Source: an uncultured Persicobacter sp. (GTDB lineage: Bacteria > Bacteroidota > Bacteroidia > Cytophagales > Cyclobacteriaceae). Taken from it: a DNA stretch of 35,217 nucleotides. The notes under the pieces were generated by a model. The model ran no database searches and was not told the DNA's origin. It was given only the letters and a program-made list of their open reading frames with translations. The stretch is from contig CANMKE010000043.1 in the NCBI GenBank assembly GCA_947498325.1, positions 1-35,217 of the forward strand, read 5' to 3'. Made by a program: the position numbers and the translations under genes. Below are positions 6,867-15,679 of the stretch, one piece after another; the first letter of the stretch is position 1; every line of letters starts with the position of its first letter.

Positions 6867-8246
6867 ATGTCGCTAATTGAACGAATATTGACGCCGAGCT
6901 TTCGGGAAGAGCTTACCAAAGATGAAGAATTAAAGTACCAGCTCACCAATGGCATATCTATATTTCTAACCATTGTCGGGGCCTTGGTTACTTTGTTTTC
7001 TGTTTTTGTGTTTCCTGAAGGATTGGTCTACCCTGTGATAGGCACTTGTTTTTTTGCATCCCCCCTCATCCTTAACAGGTTCAAGCAACTCAACGCCAGC
7101 CGCTTGTTGCTCATTATCGGCTCAACACTTTGCCTGACATTATACCATACGGCATTAAGAACCCCCGACGCCCCATTGGTAGTAGGGCTCACCATGTTGC
7201 AACTCTCCTTCTTTTCCATCAGCTTCTTACTGTTCGAAAAAAAAGAAAGTACCCTGTTCATCACCGCCAACATCATTGCCATTATTGGTTTTTTATGGCT
7301 TGTTATGGCTGACGGCTGGAACTTGACAGGTCAAGGCCTCGATTCGTTTACGGGCGGGTTCATGCACTACCTGATTATAGGAGCAGCCGTATTGATCTCC
7401 TTTTTTATCATGATAACCTTTCGAATGATCAATATCAGATCGCAGGAAAAAACTTTATTACTGATGAAAGATGTTCAGCAACAGCAGAAGGACATGGAGC
7501 ACCAAAATGCGGAACTGAACAATTATATTAAAGAAGTAGAAAAGAAACAAAAGGAAGATCAGCAAAGGCAATGGGTTGCTGAGGGGCAGTCAAAAATCGA
7601 CCACCTGCTCAGAACAAGTGAAGACAGTGACAACATCTACGATCAGCTGATTTCTTTTACGGTCAATTATCTTGAAGTTACACAGGGTGCGATTTACCTG
7701 TTGCAGGATGAGGAACCAAGCAATTTACACCTGAAGATGATGGGCTGTTATGCTTACAATCGTAAAAAATACCTCGAGAAAAAAATTGCAGTTGGAGAAG
7801 GCGTCGTTGGGCAGTGTTTTCTTGAAAAAGCGCCTATTTACATGACCAACGTACCGCAGGATTATGTCAATATTACTTCAGGGCTGGGGGAAGCGCTACC
7901 TGGCAGTATTATCGTGGTTCCGCTGATCAACAATGAGCAGGTAGTGGCCATCATAGAGCTCGCTTCTTTTGATGCACTGTCAGACTATCAGCAAAAATTT
8001 ATTGAAAGTATTGGGCAGAGTATCGCTTCCTTTGTTTCGAACCAAAAGGTGACGGTAAAAACCCGCAAGCTTTTAGAGGAATCGCAGATGCAAAGTGAAA
8101 TGCTCCGCGCACAGGAAGAAGAAATGCGCCAAAACATGGAAGAGCTTACTGCAACTCAGGAAGAGGCTGAGCGCCGAACGATGAAGTTCCAGGAAGAGAT
8201 TGAGCAAAAAAATGCCATTATTGAAGACTTAAAAAAGAAGCTCTAA
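6867..8246 (+). CDS. Membrane GAF-domain sensor with coiled coils and no output domain
   Basis: This 459-residue protein has a short cytoplasmic head and then about six hydrophobic segments between residues 29 and 186. A glutamine/lysine-rich coiled coil follows (about 190-245), a GAF domain (about 250-392, with IAVGEGVVGQCF and GSIIVVPLINNEQVVAIIEL), and a second acidic coiled coil to the C-terminus (about 400-459). No histidine kinase, GGDEF, phosphatase or DNA-binding domain is present. It probably senses a small ligand or membrane state and passes the signal through its coiled coils to a partner. Similar GAF-plus-coiled-coil proteins occur in Cytophagales two-component and gliding systems, but I cannot assign a pathway. 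A strong terminator follows. Confidence 0.8.
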   Translation: MSLIERILTPSFREELTKDEELKYQLTNGISIFLTIVGALVTLFSVFVFPEGLVYPVIGTCFFASPLILNRFKQLNASRLLLIIGSTLCLTLYHTALRTPDAPLVVGLTMLQLSFFSISFLLFEKKESTLFITANIIAIIGFLWLVMADGWNLTGQGLDSFTGGFMHYLIIGAAVLISFFIMITFRMINIRSQEKTLLLMKDVQQQQKDMEHQNAELNNYIKEVEKKQKEDQQRQWVAEGQSKIDHLLRTSEDSDNIYDQLISFTVNYLEVTQGAIYLLQDEEPSNLHLKMMGCYAYNRKKYLEKKIAVGEGVVGQCFLEKAPIYMTNVPQDYVNITSGLGEALPGSIIVVPLINNEQVVAIIELASFDALSDYQQKFIESIGQSIASFVSNQKVTVKTRKLLEESQMQSEMLRAQEEEMRQNMEELTATQEEAERRTMKFQEEIEQKNAIIEDLKKKL

Positions 8247-8261
8247 AAAAGCACTTAAATG

Positions 8262-8293
8262 ATAGCGGTGGACAAACCATCGCTATTTTTTTT
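8262..8293 (+). terminator. Intrinsic terminator after the GAF sensor gene
   Basis: ATAGCGGTGG pairs with CCATCGCTAT (10 bp, one G-U) around ACAAA and is followed by a long T-run. Confidence 0.9.
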
Positions 8294-8294
8294 G

Positions 8295-8330
8295 CAAAAA
8301 AATACCCGCTGCTTATCGAAAAGCAACGGG
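8295..8330 (-). terminator. Intrinsic terminator of the leu operon
   Basis: On the minus strand CCCGTTGCTT pairs with AAGCAGCGGG (10 bp, one G-U) around TTCGAT, followed by TATTTTTTT. It lies 52 bp beyond the leuB stop, back to back with the terminator of the converging GAF gene. Confidence 0.88.
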
Positions 8331-8356
8331 CAACAAACAACAGAATATTATTTTTT

Positions 8357-8384
8357 GAGTGCTACTTATGCACTCTTATTTTTT
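8357..8384 (+). terminator. Small hairpin at the leuB 3' end
   Basis: GAGTGC and GCACTC form a 6-bp stem with a 7-nt loop, followed on the plus strand by TTATTTTTT that overlaps the leuB stop codon. It could be a back-up terminator for plus-strand readthrough or a 3' stabilising hairpin of the leu mRNA. Confidence 0.4.
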
Positions 8385-9459
8385 AAGCAGAAACCTCTGC
8401 ACTAATCAGGTCAGCGATACGATCACCTACTGCTGAAGTGCTTTGTGGCTCATCCTTGTTTACATCAATAGTCGCAAAACCACTGTTCAGGGCATCATCC
8501 ACTGCCTTACGAACATCCTTGGCTGCTTCTGGCAAATCCAGGTGGTCAAGCATCATAGCTACAGAAAGGATCGTTGCCATTGGATTGGCAATATTTTTTC
8601 CTGCCGCCTGAGGGTAAGAACCATGGATAGGTTCGAAAAGTGAAGAACCTGTACCTACAGAAGCCGATGGTAGCATTCCGAGCGAACCACTGATAATCGA
8701 GGCTTCGTCAGAAATGATATCTCCGAACATATTTTCAGTCAATACCACATCAAACTGTGCAGGATTCAAAATCACCTGCATGGCAGCATTGTCAACGAAA
8801 AGGTAATCCACCTCCACTGATGGGTATTGTGCGGAAAGTTCCTGCACCACTTTTCTCCACAAACGAGACGTCTCCAATACATTGGCCTTATCTACCAAAG
8901 TCAGTTTATTGCGGCGTTTAGTTGCAGCTTCAAAAGCCAAGTGTGCAATACGCTCAATTTCTGAACGCTCATAAACACAGTTGTCAAAAGCTTTATCCTC
9001 ACCGATCGTTCCTTTTTCACCGAAGTAAATTCCTCCTGTCAGCTCACGATAGATCACAAAGTCAACCCCCTGAAGGCGATCAGCTTTGATCGGTGCCTGA
9101 TCAAGGAGTGCATCAAAAGTACGGATTGGACGAATGTTACAGAATAATCCCAAAGCCTTACGAATAGCCAACAAGCCTTGCTCAGGACGCACCTTTGCTT
9201 TAGGGTCATTGTCAAATCGAGGGTCTCCAACTGCGCCAAGGATTACTGCGTCTGCTGACTGGCAGGCCGCTATGGTATCCTCAGGCAAAGCAGAACCCGT
9301 CGCATCAATTGCTACTGCACCGATAAGCCCTTCGGTATAATTAAATTCCACATCGTACTTTCCTGCAACTGCAGCCAGTACTTTTTGTGCTTCACTGACA
9401 ATCTCTGGACCGATGCCGTCACCAGGAAGAACGGTTATATTTTTAGTTGATTTAGCCAT
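8383..9459 (-). CDS. leuB: 3-isopropylmalate dehydrogenase
   Basis: This 358-residue enzyme oxidises and decarboxylates (2R,3S)-3-isopropylmalate with NAD+ to 2-oxoisocaproate, the last committed step of leucine synthesis before transamination. Near the N-terminus is VLPGDGIGPEIV. The substrate-binding DFVIYRELTGGIYFGEKG segment, the active-site Lys/Asp motif TLVDKANVLE, and NMFGDIISDEASIISGSLGM with the metal-binding aspartates follow. GTGSSLFEPIHGSYPQAAGK is the NAD-binding region. The length is normal for the family. It is the last gene of leuACDB, 2 bp after leuD, and is followed by a strong terminator at 8295-8330. Confidence 0.97.
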   Translation of the reverse strand: MAKSTKNITVLPGDGIGPEIVSEAQKVLAAVAGKYDVEFNYTEGLIGAVAIDATGSALPEDTIAACQSADAVILGAVGDPRFDNDPKAKVRPEQGLLAIRKALGLFCNIRPIRTFDALLDQAPIKADRLQGVDFVIYRELTGGIYFGEKGTIGEDKAFDNCVYERSEIERIAHLAFEAATKRRNKLTLVDKANVLETSRLWRKVVQELSAQYPSVEVDYLFVDNAAMQVILNPAQFDVVLTENMFGDIISDEASIISGSLGMLPSASVGTGSSLFEPIHGSYPQAAGKNIANPMATILSVAMMLDHLDLPEAAKDVRKAVDDALNSGFATIDVNKDEPQSTSAVGDRIADLISAEVSA

Positions 9460-9461
9460 GA

Positions 9462-10052
9462 TTAGATATTTGGTGTGGTTTCAAAAGCTTCGATTTCAGA
9501 CTGAATGCTCAATAGGTAATCGATATCATCCAATCCCTGCATCAAACAATGCTTTTTGTACTCGTTGATTTCAAACTGCTCCTGCTTGTCTGTTCCCGTC
9601 AGGCTGATGGTTTGCGCTGCAAGGTCCACCGTTACCGACGTTGAAGGGTCTGCCTCAACACGCTCAAACAACTCCGACAAAAATGCGGGGGTTACCTCCA
9701 CAGGCAACAGGCCATTGTTCAGACAGTTATTCTTGAAAATATCAGCAAATTCTGAGGAAACGACCACACGGAATCCGTAATCGTAAATCGCCCAGGCAGC
9801 GTGCTCACGTGAAGACCCAGAACCGAAGTTCTTGCCTGCCACCAAAACTTTTCCGCTGTAAACTCCCGTATTGAGCACAAAGTCAGCCTTAGGCTCACCA
9901 CTTTTGTCATAACGCCAATCCCTGAACAGGTTATCACCAAAACCTTCTCTCGAAGTTGCTTTCAGAAAGCGGGCAGGGATAATTTGATCTGTATCCACGT
10001 TCTCATTTCGAAGTGGAATATATGTTGATTCTACTATTGTTAACTTTTCCAT
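9462..10052 (-). CDS. leuD: 3-isopropylmalate dehydratase small subunit
   Basis: This 196-residue small subunit forms isopropylmalate isomerase with LeuC and converts 2- to 3-isopropylmalate. Signature regions are [14 protein letters not shown] near residues 16-29, and [20 protein letters not shown] in the middle, the swivelling-domain loop that contacts substrate. The frame extends upstream to about 10190 inside leuC, but ATG 10052 ([10 protein letters not shown]) is the natural start, 20 bp after the leuC stop. The leuB start follows 2 bp after its own stop. Confidence 0.96.
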   Translation of the reverse strand: MEKLTIVESTYIPLRNENVDTDQIIPARFLKATSREGFGDNLFRDWRYDKSGEPKADFVLNTGVYSGKVLVAGKNFGSGSSREHAAWAIYDYGFRVVVSSEFADIFKNNCLNNGLLPVEVTPAFLSELFERVEADPSTSVTVDLAAQTISLTGTDKQEQFEINEYKKHCLMQGLDDIDYLLSIQSEIEAFETTPNI

Positions 10053-10072
10053 GATTTTTCTCGAAATAAAAA

Positions 10073-11455
10073 TTAAGCCTCTACAACGCCTGAAAGTGCC
10101 GCCTTGGCTGCCGTAATCGGAGATGCCAATAAGGTACGGGAACCTGGTCCCTGGCGACCTTCGAAATTTCGGTTGGAAGTTGAAACACAATATTTACCTG
10201 CAGGAATTTTATCGTCATTCATGGCCAAACAAGCTGAACAACCTGGCTGACGCAGCTCAAAACCTGCTTCCTTCAATACGGCATCAATCCCCTCTTCAAT
10301 CGCTTGCGCTTCTACTGCTTTTGATCCTGGAACAATCCATGCAGTAACATGTGGTGCTTTTTGTTGCCCCTTTACAATTCCTGCCACCTGACGCAAATCT
10401 TCGATACGGCCATTGGTACAAGAACCAATAAATACATAGTCAATTTTCTTTCCTGCAATGGCATCACCTTCACCAAACTCCATATAGCTCAAAGCTTTGC
10501 TCAGGGTTTGTTGCTGCCCAGCTTCCACTTCACTTGTTCTTGGAATACTTTGATTCACCCCAATACCCATTCCTGGGTTCGTTCCGAAGGTAATCATTGG
10601 TGGGATTTCCGATGCTTTATAGTGCAGCTCAGCGTCAAATGCCGCCTCTTCATCAGAGTACAACTGCGACCAGCGCTCTACAGCAGCGTCGAATGCTTCT
10701 CCCTGAGGAACATGCTGACGGCCTTTAAGGTAATCGTAAGTGGTTTGATCTGGAGCGATCAAGCCACCACGGGCTCCCATTTCAATACTCATATTACAAA
10801 CGGTCATACGCTCTTCCATCGACATGTTACGGAAGGTATCACCTGCAAATTCCACAAAATAACCCGTACCGCCACTGGTGGTCAGTTTGGCAATCACATA
10901 CAGAATCACATCTTTGGCTGTTACGCCTTCATTAAGCTCACCATTCACGTTGATGCGCATTTGCTTAGGCTTTCTTTGCATCAAGCACTGTGTTGCAAGC
11001 ACCATTTCCACTTCAGAAGTACCAATACCAAAGGCAATCGCTCCGAAAGCACCGTGTGTTGACGTGTGTGAATCACCACATACCATGGTCATACCTGGCT
11101 GAGTAAATCCCATTTCAGGACCGATAACGTGTACAATTCCCTGGTGTTTGTGGTTCAAACCGAAGGCTTCAATACCGTGGTTGGTACAGTTGTCTTCGAG
11201 TTTAGCAACCTGAAGGGCTGACAACTCATCAGCAATTGGTAAATGCTGATTGATGGTTGGTACGTTATGGTCTGCCGTTGCAGTAACCAAGTCTGGGCGG
11301 CGCACCTTGATCCCGCGGGCATCAAGGCCAGCAAAAGCCTGAGGGGAAGTCACTTCATGAACGTAGTGACGGTCGATATAAAAAACGGATGGGCCATTCT
11401 CTATGGTTTTGACCACATGTTTTTCCCAAATTTTATCAAAAAGTGTCTTTTTCAT
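10073..11455 (-). CDS. leuC: 3-isopropylmalate dehydratase large subunit
   Basis: This 460-residue aconitase-family subunit carries the catalytic [4Fe-4S] cluster. The cluster cysteines lie in GSCTNGR and in GCSACLAMN (CxxC). The active-site segments [19 protein letters not shown] and [11 protein letters not shown] are also present. It works as a heterodimer with LeuD. The frame begins at a TTG (11464), but ATG 11455 gives the typical N-terminus [15 protein letters not shown]. It is separated from leuA by 124 bp containing a terminator-like hairpin (11510-11552), so leuCDB expression may depend on readthrough or on an unseen promoter. Confidence 0.97.
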   Translation of the reverse strand: MKKTLFDKIWEKHVVKTIENGPSVFYIDRHYVHEVTSPQAFAGLDARGIKVRRPDLVTATADHNVPTINQHLPIADELSALQVAKLEDNCTNHGIEAFGLNHKHQGIVHVIGPEMGFTQPGMTMVCGDSHTSTHGAFGAIAFGIGTSEVEMVLATQCLMQRKPKQMRINVNGELNEGVTAKDVILYVIAKLTTSGGTGYFVEFAGDTFRNMSMEERMTVCNMSIEMGARGGLIAPDQTTYDYLKGRQHVPQGEAFDAAVERWSQLYSDEEAAFDAELHYKASEIPPMITFGTNPGMGIGVNQSIPRTSEVEAGQQQTLSKALSYMEFGEGDAIAGKKIDYVFIGSCTNGRIEDLRQVAGIVKGQQKAPHVTAWIVPGSKAVEAQAIEEGIDAVLKEAGFELRQPGCSACLAMNDDKIPAGKYCVSTSNRNFEGRQGPGSRTLLASPITAAKAALSGVVEA

Positions 11456-11509
11456 CTTATTCAATGATTCTGTGATTGTAGGCGATTAAATTGTTGGTGC
11501 AGTACAGGC

Positions 11510-11552
11510 AAAAAAGAAAGGCAATAGACACCGAAGATGCCGACAGCCTTTC
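11510..11552 (-). terminator. Terminator-like hairpin between leuA and leuC
   Basis: On the minus strand GAAAGGC pairs with GCCTTTC (7 bp). An inner stem GGCATC/GGTGTC includes G-U pairs, and six T follow directly. It starts 28 bp after the leuA stop codon and ends 54 bp before the leuC start. It fits partial termination inside the operon. Confidence 0.75.
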
Positions 11553-11579
11553 CTAATGATCCTATTTTGCAACGGGAGT

Positions 11580-12731
11580 TCAAGATGCTACCAAGTGGCA
11601 TAGATCTCCGTCTTCAATGACTTTCTTCTCGTCAGCCATCTCAAGGAATTTCTCATATAGGTTATCCAATCGCTGAGGTTCTACCGTATGGCCCAAACAC
11701 TCTAAACGATGGCGCAAAGCTGCTCGACCACTTCTTGCAGTAAGGATAATCTCTGAAGATTCCACCCCCACTTCTTTAGGATCGATAATTTCATAATTTT
11801 CTCGGTGCTTCAGCATACCGTCCTGATGAATCCCTGATGAATGTGCAAAAGCGTTACGTCCGACGATCGCTTTGTTAGGCTGCACAGGCATTCTCATCAT
11901 TGAAGAAATCAGCTTACTCATTTTAGCCAATTGGATGGACTGAATTTTGGTATATAGATTCAGGTGTTGATGACTCTTCAGAATCATGGCCACTTCCTCC
12001 AAAGAGGTATTACCAGCACGTTCACCAATACCATTCATGGTAACTTCAATTTGGCGCGCCCCATTCATTACACCAGCAATGGAATTGGCGGTGGCCATTC
12101 CGAGATCGTTATGGCAATGCGTGGAAATAATAGCGCGATCAATGTTGGAAACATGTTGTTTCAGATAGGCGATTTTCTCACCATATTCATTAGGCAAACA
12201 ATAGCCTGTAGTATCGGGAATATTCACGACATCCGCACCAGCATCAATCATGGCTTCCACAACCTGGGCCAGGAAAGCATTATCGGTACGACCAGCATCT
12301 TCGGCATAGAACTCCACCTCATCGGTAAGTCCTTTGGCATATTTTACGGCCTCCACCCCACGACGAATAATTTCTTCTGGGTTAGAGTTGAATTTATGTT
12401 GTATATGATAAGCTGAAGTACCAATTCCAGTATGAATACGCCCATGCTTTGCATAGCGCAGGGCTTTAGCGGCCACATCAATATCTTTCTTCACTGCCCG
12501 TGACAGCGCACAAATCGTTGGCTCACTCACTGCACGGCACACTGCTTCTACGGCTTCAAAATCCCCTGGAGAGGATATCGGAAAACCTGCTTCGATAATA
12601 TCAACACCAAGATTTTCCAGCGCCTGTGCTACAATTACCTTTTCCTCAGTATTGAGCTGACACCCTGGTACCTGCTCGCCGTCCCTTAATGTGGTATCAA
12701 AGATATGTACTTTAGCTGCATCCATAATCAT
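11580..12731 (-). CDS. leuA: 2-isopropylmalate synthase, short form without regulatory domain
   Basis: This 383-residue enzyme condenses acetyl-CoA with 2-oxoisovalerate, the first step of leucine synthesis. The DRE-TIM barrel shows [13 protein letters not shown] near residue 11, PDTTGYC, the metal-binding [20 protein letters not shown] and a [10 protein letters not shown] segment. The long form of the family is about 500-520 residues and ends in an allosteric leucine-binding domain (LeuA_dimer), which is absent here. Feedback control by that domain is therefore not expected, by inference. Two start codons are possible, ATG 12731 and ATG 12725. It is the first gene of the leu operon, with a structured leader upstream. 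The short length could also suggest a homologous HMGL-family enzyme, but the leuCDB context settles it. Confidence 0.95.
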   Translation of the reverse strand: MIMDAAKVHIFDTTLRDGEQVPGCQLNTEEKVIVAQALENLGVDIIEAGFPISSPGDFEAVEAVCRAVSEPTICALSRAVKKDIDVAAKALRYAKHGRIHTGIGTSAYHIQHKFNSNPEEIIRRGVEAVKYAKGLTDEVEFYAEDAGRTDNAFLAQVVEAMIDAGADVVNIPDTTGYCLPNEYGEKIAYLKQHVSNIDRAIISTHCHNDLGMATANSIAGVMNGARQIEVTMNGIGERAGNTSLEEVAMILKSHQHLNLYTKIQSIQLAKMSKLISSMMRMPVQPNKAIVGRNAFAHSSGIHQDGMLKHRENYEIIDPKEVGVESSEIILTARSGRAALRHRLECLGHTVEPQRLDNLYEKFLEMADEKKVIEDGDLCHLVAS

Positions 12732-12746
12732 GGTTCGTTTATAAAT

Positions 12747-12866
12747 TATTATTCATTAGGCTTTTTAGCAAAAAAATATTTTTTTAGGCTTTTAAAGAGA
12801 TCAGCCTAAATATCGAGGGCTCAGCCCTCTTCTTTTTTCATACTCTAATCTAAAGGATTAGATGCC
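12747..12866 (-). promoter_or_regulatory. Structured leader of the leu operon, candidate attenuator
   Basis: Read on the minus strand, the leader holds three hairpins: CTAATC/GATTAG, GAGGGC/GCCCTC (3-nt loop), and TTTAGGCT/AGCCTAAA. A further AAGCCTAA copy lies closer to leuA and could compete for the same TTAGGCT arm. A/T runs lie between these copies. A tiny reading frame (ATG AAA AAA GAA GAG GGC TGA) overlaps the second hairpin, but I see no leucine-codon-rich leader peptide. The regulatory mechanism is therefore not assigned. Confidence 0.4.
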
Positions 12867-12873
12867 TGAAGAA

Positions 12874-12907
12874 AAAACATAAATCGATAAAAAATACGAA
12901 AGCCAAA
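12874..12907 (-). promoter_or_regulatory. Candidate promoter of the leu operon
   Basis: On the minus strand TATGTTTT (7 of 8 to TAnnTTTG) lies at 12874-12881 and TTTG at 12904-12907, with a 22-bp spacer. A start near 12868 would give a leuA leader of about 140 nt. Confidence 0.4.
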
Positions 12908-12977
12908 CCTTCAACACCACCATTAAACCCATTGGTTATCAGTCGATTAACTCAAAAACCACAAAGACAGACATACT

Positions 12978-14552
12978 ATGGCTAAACAGCAAACGGACCA
13001 CCTTTTTCAGCTAATAAAATCGCTCAGTAAGTCTGAAAAACGCAATTTTAAGCTATATGTGAAGCGAAACAGCAGTTCTGAAGGGGCCAAATTCCTTCAG
13101 TTGTTTGACTTAATAGACAAGCAAGACGAGTACGATGAGAAGCTTTTGATGAAAAAAGCCAAGGACATTAAGAAAGTACAGCTCTCGAACTTAAAGGCAC
13201 ACTTATATAAACAATTATTAACCAGCCTGCGCCTGAACTACAAGAACAACGATATTGCGATAAACATTCGTGAGCAAATTGATTACGCCAAAATACTTTA
13301 CAACCGTGGGCTTTATATGCAAAGCCTGAAAATTTTAGACAAGGCCAAGGCTGTTGCCTATAAGTACAGCCGATTGCGCCAGATCAAGACCATTATTGAG
13401 TTTGAGAAGCGTATCGAGAGCCAGTTTATCACACGCAGCATCTCCTCGCGGGCGGAGGACCTTACACAGGAATCGAAAAAAGTAGATATTATCTCCAACA
13501 GGATATCGGTGTTTTCTGATATGGCCATTCTGTTATATGGGTTATTTCTGAAAAAAGGACATACCTATGATGGCGCTCACAGGGAGGAAGCCGACGCCAT
13601 TATGGAGGCCCATATGCCCATGTTTGAAGAGCAGGAATTATGTTTCCCTGAAAAGCTGAACCTTTATCATGCCAAGCAGTGGTATTATTTCCTGACACAG
13701 GACTTTTTCAATGCTTACCGCTATTGCTACAAATGGGTCAGCCTGTTTGATGAAGAGCCACTGATGAAGCCTACCATGCCCGACATGTACCTCAAGGGAC
13801 TGGACAACATGCTCAACACTTGCTTCCTCTCCGCCTATTATGGGAAATTTGAATATTTCTACAAGGTTTTGGAACAGGTTGGCGAGGACGAAACGCTGAT
13901 GAACATCCCCAATATCAAAATATTGTACTTCAGCAGCTGGTCGAATCACTATATCAACTACCGATTTATTGATGGGGAATTTGAGAAAGGCATAGAGGTG
14001 ATCCCAAAGATTGAGGAGGGCCTGCAAGAGCATAAACGCCACCTTGACAAGCAGATCATCCTTTCTTTATATTACAAAATTGCCTGTCTGTATTTTGGCA
14101 ATGCCGATTACAAGCTGGCCATTAAGTACCTCAACCTGATCATCACAGAGCGCAATACCGACCTTCGGGGGGACATTCATGCTTTTGCGCGCCTGCTGAT
14201 TGTGATCTGCTATTTTGAATTGCAGGAATATGACTATCTGGAGTACCTGCTGAAGTCCACTTACCGATACCTGATGAAAGAGGAAGAGCTTTATGAGGTA
14301 CAGCGGGTTGTTTTGCGGTTTATCCGCCGCTTGCCATTCCTGCTCCCTGATCAGCTGATGGACGAGTTCAAAAAGTACCGGGCATTACTCGAAGAACTCA
14401 GAAACGACCCGAGAGAGCTTCGTCCCTTCCTTTACCTTGACCTGATCATCTGGCTTGATCACAAAATAGAACAAAAGTCGATCGCACAGCTATCGCAGGA
14501 GCGTTACAAAATGGCCTTCACACTAAAAGAGCCAGAACTCAAAAATTCATAA
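12978..14552 (+). CDS. Conserved all-helical (TPR-like) protein of unknown function
   Basis: This 524-residue protein opens with MAKQQTDHLFQLIKSLSKSE, then KRNFKLYVKR, an opening I associate with a long uncharacterised protein family of Bacteroidota. There is no signal peptide or membrane segment, so it is probably cytoplasmic. The whole chain predicts as consecutive amphipathic helices with spaced Tyr, Leu and Ala, as in TPR-like solenoids; an example is YYKIACLYFGNADYKLAIKY near residues 367-386. No catalytic motif is seen. It starts divergently from leuA across 246 bp and ends in a bidirectional terminator. A protein-protein scaffold role is plausible but unproven. Confidence 0.8.
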   Translation: MAKQQTDHLFQLIKSLSKSEKRNFKLYVKRNSSSEGAKFLQLFDLIDKQDEYDEKLLMKKAKDIKKVQLSNLKAHLYKQLLTSLRLNYKNNDIAINIREQIDYAKILYNRGLYMQSLKILDKAKAVAYKYSRLRQIKTIIEFEKRIESQFITRSISSRAEDLTQESKKVDIISNRISVFSDMAILLYGLFLKKGHTYDGAHREEADAIMEAHMPMFEEQELCFPEKLNLYHAKQWYYFLTQDFFNAYRYCYKWVSLFDEEPLMKPTMPDMYLKGLDNMLNTCFLSAYYGKFEYFYKVLEQVGEDETLMNIPNIKILYFSSWSNHYINYRFIDGEFEKGIEVIPKIEEGLQEHKRHLDKQIILSLYYKIACLYFGNADYKLAIKYLNLIITERNTDLRGDIHAFARLLIVICYFELQEYDYLEYLLKSTYRYLMKEEELYEVQRVVLRFIRRLPFLLPDQLMDEFKKYRALLEELRNDPRELRPFLYLDLIIWLDHKIEQKSIAQLSQERYKMAFTLKEPELKNS

Positions 14553-14588
14553 AAAAAAGGGATCAGCATATTGCTCATCCCTTTTTTT
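14552..14588. terminator. Bidirectional terminator between the helical-protein and LysE-type genes
   Basis: AAAAAAAGGGAT pairs with ATCCCTTTTTTT (12 bp), continued inward by AGC/GCT after a C-C mismatch. T-runs are present on both strands, serving the two converging genes. Confidence 0.9.
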
Positions 14589-14591
14589 GTT

Positions 14592-15275
14592 TTATAATTT
14601 TTTGAATAATTCAAGATCTGGATTTGACTGTTCCCCAGGATGATAGTGCGCCTGATAGCCATCATAGAGCAACTTCAGTCCAAAGACCAACAATACAACA
14701 CCAATAATGAGGTTCAGTTTACGCAGCAATTTTACGGTAATAATCTGGCTCAATCGGTGAGCAGCATACGCCTTGGTAAGGTCGAGCGACAACACACAGG
14801 TAATAATCCCGACGAAAAACATATGCCGATCCAAATCGGAAAATGAATTATTACTGGTAATAATCCCGACCATCGCAATCCAGAACAATATAATCCCCGG
14901 ATTCATCCCATTCAGGAAGAAGCCTTTCAAAAACTGACCAAAATGCCCCATTTTCGAAATGGTCGTCGTCCCGCGACTCTCATGTTTTTTTATTTCTTTT
15001 GGTGGCTTCAATAGCAATAAGGCAGCATACACCACCATTACACCTCCACCGACCAACGCCATGACCTCTGCTACGCCTGGCTGATCCACAAAAGAACTCA
15101 CCCCTATATAACTCAGCAGAATATATATCGAATCACTTGAGGAAATTCCGAAAGCCAAAGTCGCCCCAGCTCGGAAGCCCTTATGAATACTTGTCTGTAT
15201 TAATGCAAAGAACGCAGGACCGACCATAAAAGCCAGTAAGACGCCAAACATCAACCCTTTAAAAAATCCTAACAT
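14592..15275 (-). CDS. LysE/RhtB family amino-acid exporter
   Basis: This 227-residue inner-membrane protein has about six hydrophobic segments. It shows the LysE-type N-terminus GVLLAFMVGPAFFALIQTSI with the conserved Gly-Pro, then KGFRAGATLAFGISSSDSIY, and the mid-protein NGMNPGIILFWIAMVG. Family members export amino acids or related metabolites; the substrate cannot be read from the sequence. A charged cytoplasmic loop (KPPKEIKKHESRG) divides the two halves. It converges with the upstream plus-strand gene on a shared terminator, and a good promoter lies 70 bp upstream. Confidence 0.88.
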   Translation of the reverse strand: MLGFFKGLMFGVLLAFMVGPAFFALIQTSIHKGFRAGATLAFGISSSDSIYILLSYIGVSSFVDQPGVAEVMALVGGGVMVVYAALLLLKPPKEIKKHESRGTTTISKMGHFGQFLKGFFLNGMNPGIILFWIAMVGIITSNNSFSDLDRHMFFVGIITCVLSLDLTKAYAAHRLSQIITVKLLRKLNLIIGVVLLVFGLKLLYDGYQAHYHPGEQSNPDLELFKKL

Positions 15276-15679
15276 ATTTTCTTTTCAAAATCATGCTTCC
15301 GCCAACCTTCTATGCTTTTAATTAAGGCAGAATCATAAGGGAACAAATGTAGGGTGATCAGATTAATTTTCCCACAATCCCCGGGTATTTATCCTTTCAG
15401 CTGAATAGAAATATGCAGAATTGGCCATCAAAAAATACCAAAACCGCCCTTCATTAAATCTTCAGCTGACAATTATCACTTAACCGTACATGTACCGATT
15501 TGTTGATGAAGCTCTCCAAATAGAGGATAAGGCCACTGGCATTTTCTACATTTAACCAAAAGCATTAACTTGCCTTCCCAAGAGCGTATCCATAAACTTA
15601 CCATTTACTGTAAATTTTAAGTTTTGAACTCGCTTCAAAAATCCCTTACTGCAAGGACATCACAAAAAAGACCTTTCCC
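15276..15679. other. 404-bp divergent intergenic region (LysE exporter / YggS)
   Basis: No supported gene. The left part carries the minus-strand promoter of the LysE-type gene (15344-15377). A 10-bp palindrome GTACATGTAC lies at 15486-15495. No clear TAnnTTTG box faces the YggS gene. The remainder is plain A/T-rich DNA. Confidence 0.5.
15344..15377 (-). promoter_or_regulatory. Promoter of the LysE-type exporter gene
   Basis: On the minus strand a perfect TACATTTG -7 box lies at 15344-15351 and a TTG -33 box at 15375-15377, with a 23-bp spacer (long; an overlapping TG gives 21). The leader would be about 60 nt. Confidence 0.6.

Noticed and set aside
10349..11062. Plus-strand reading frame of 237 codons
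   Set aside because: It lies entirely inside leuC on the other strand, has no family resemblance, and leuC is unmistakable.
12835..12842. Six-codon frame (MKKEEG) in the leuA leader as a leucine attenuator peptide
   Set aside because: It contains no leucine codons, so it cannot sense leucyl-tRNA in the usual way; kept only as a note in the leader description.
15486..15495. 10-bp palindrome GTACATGTAC
   Set aside because: It is isolated, with no second copy nearby and no clear relation to a promoter; chance is sufficient.
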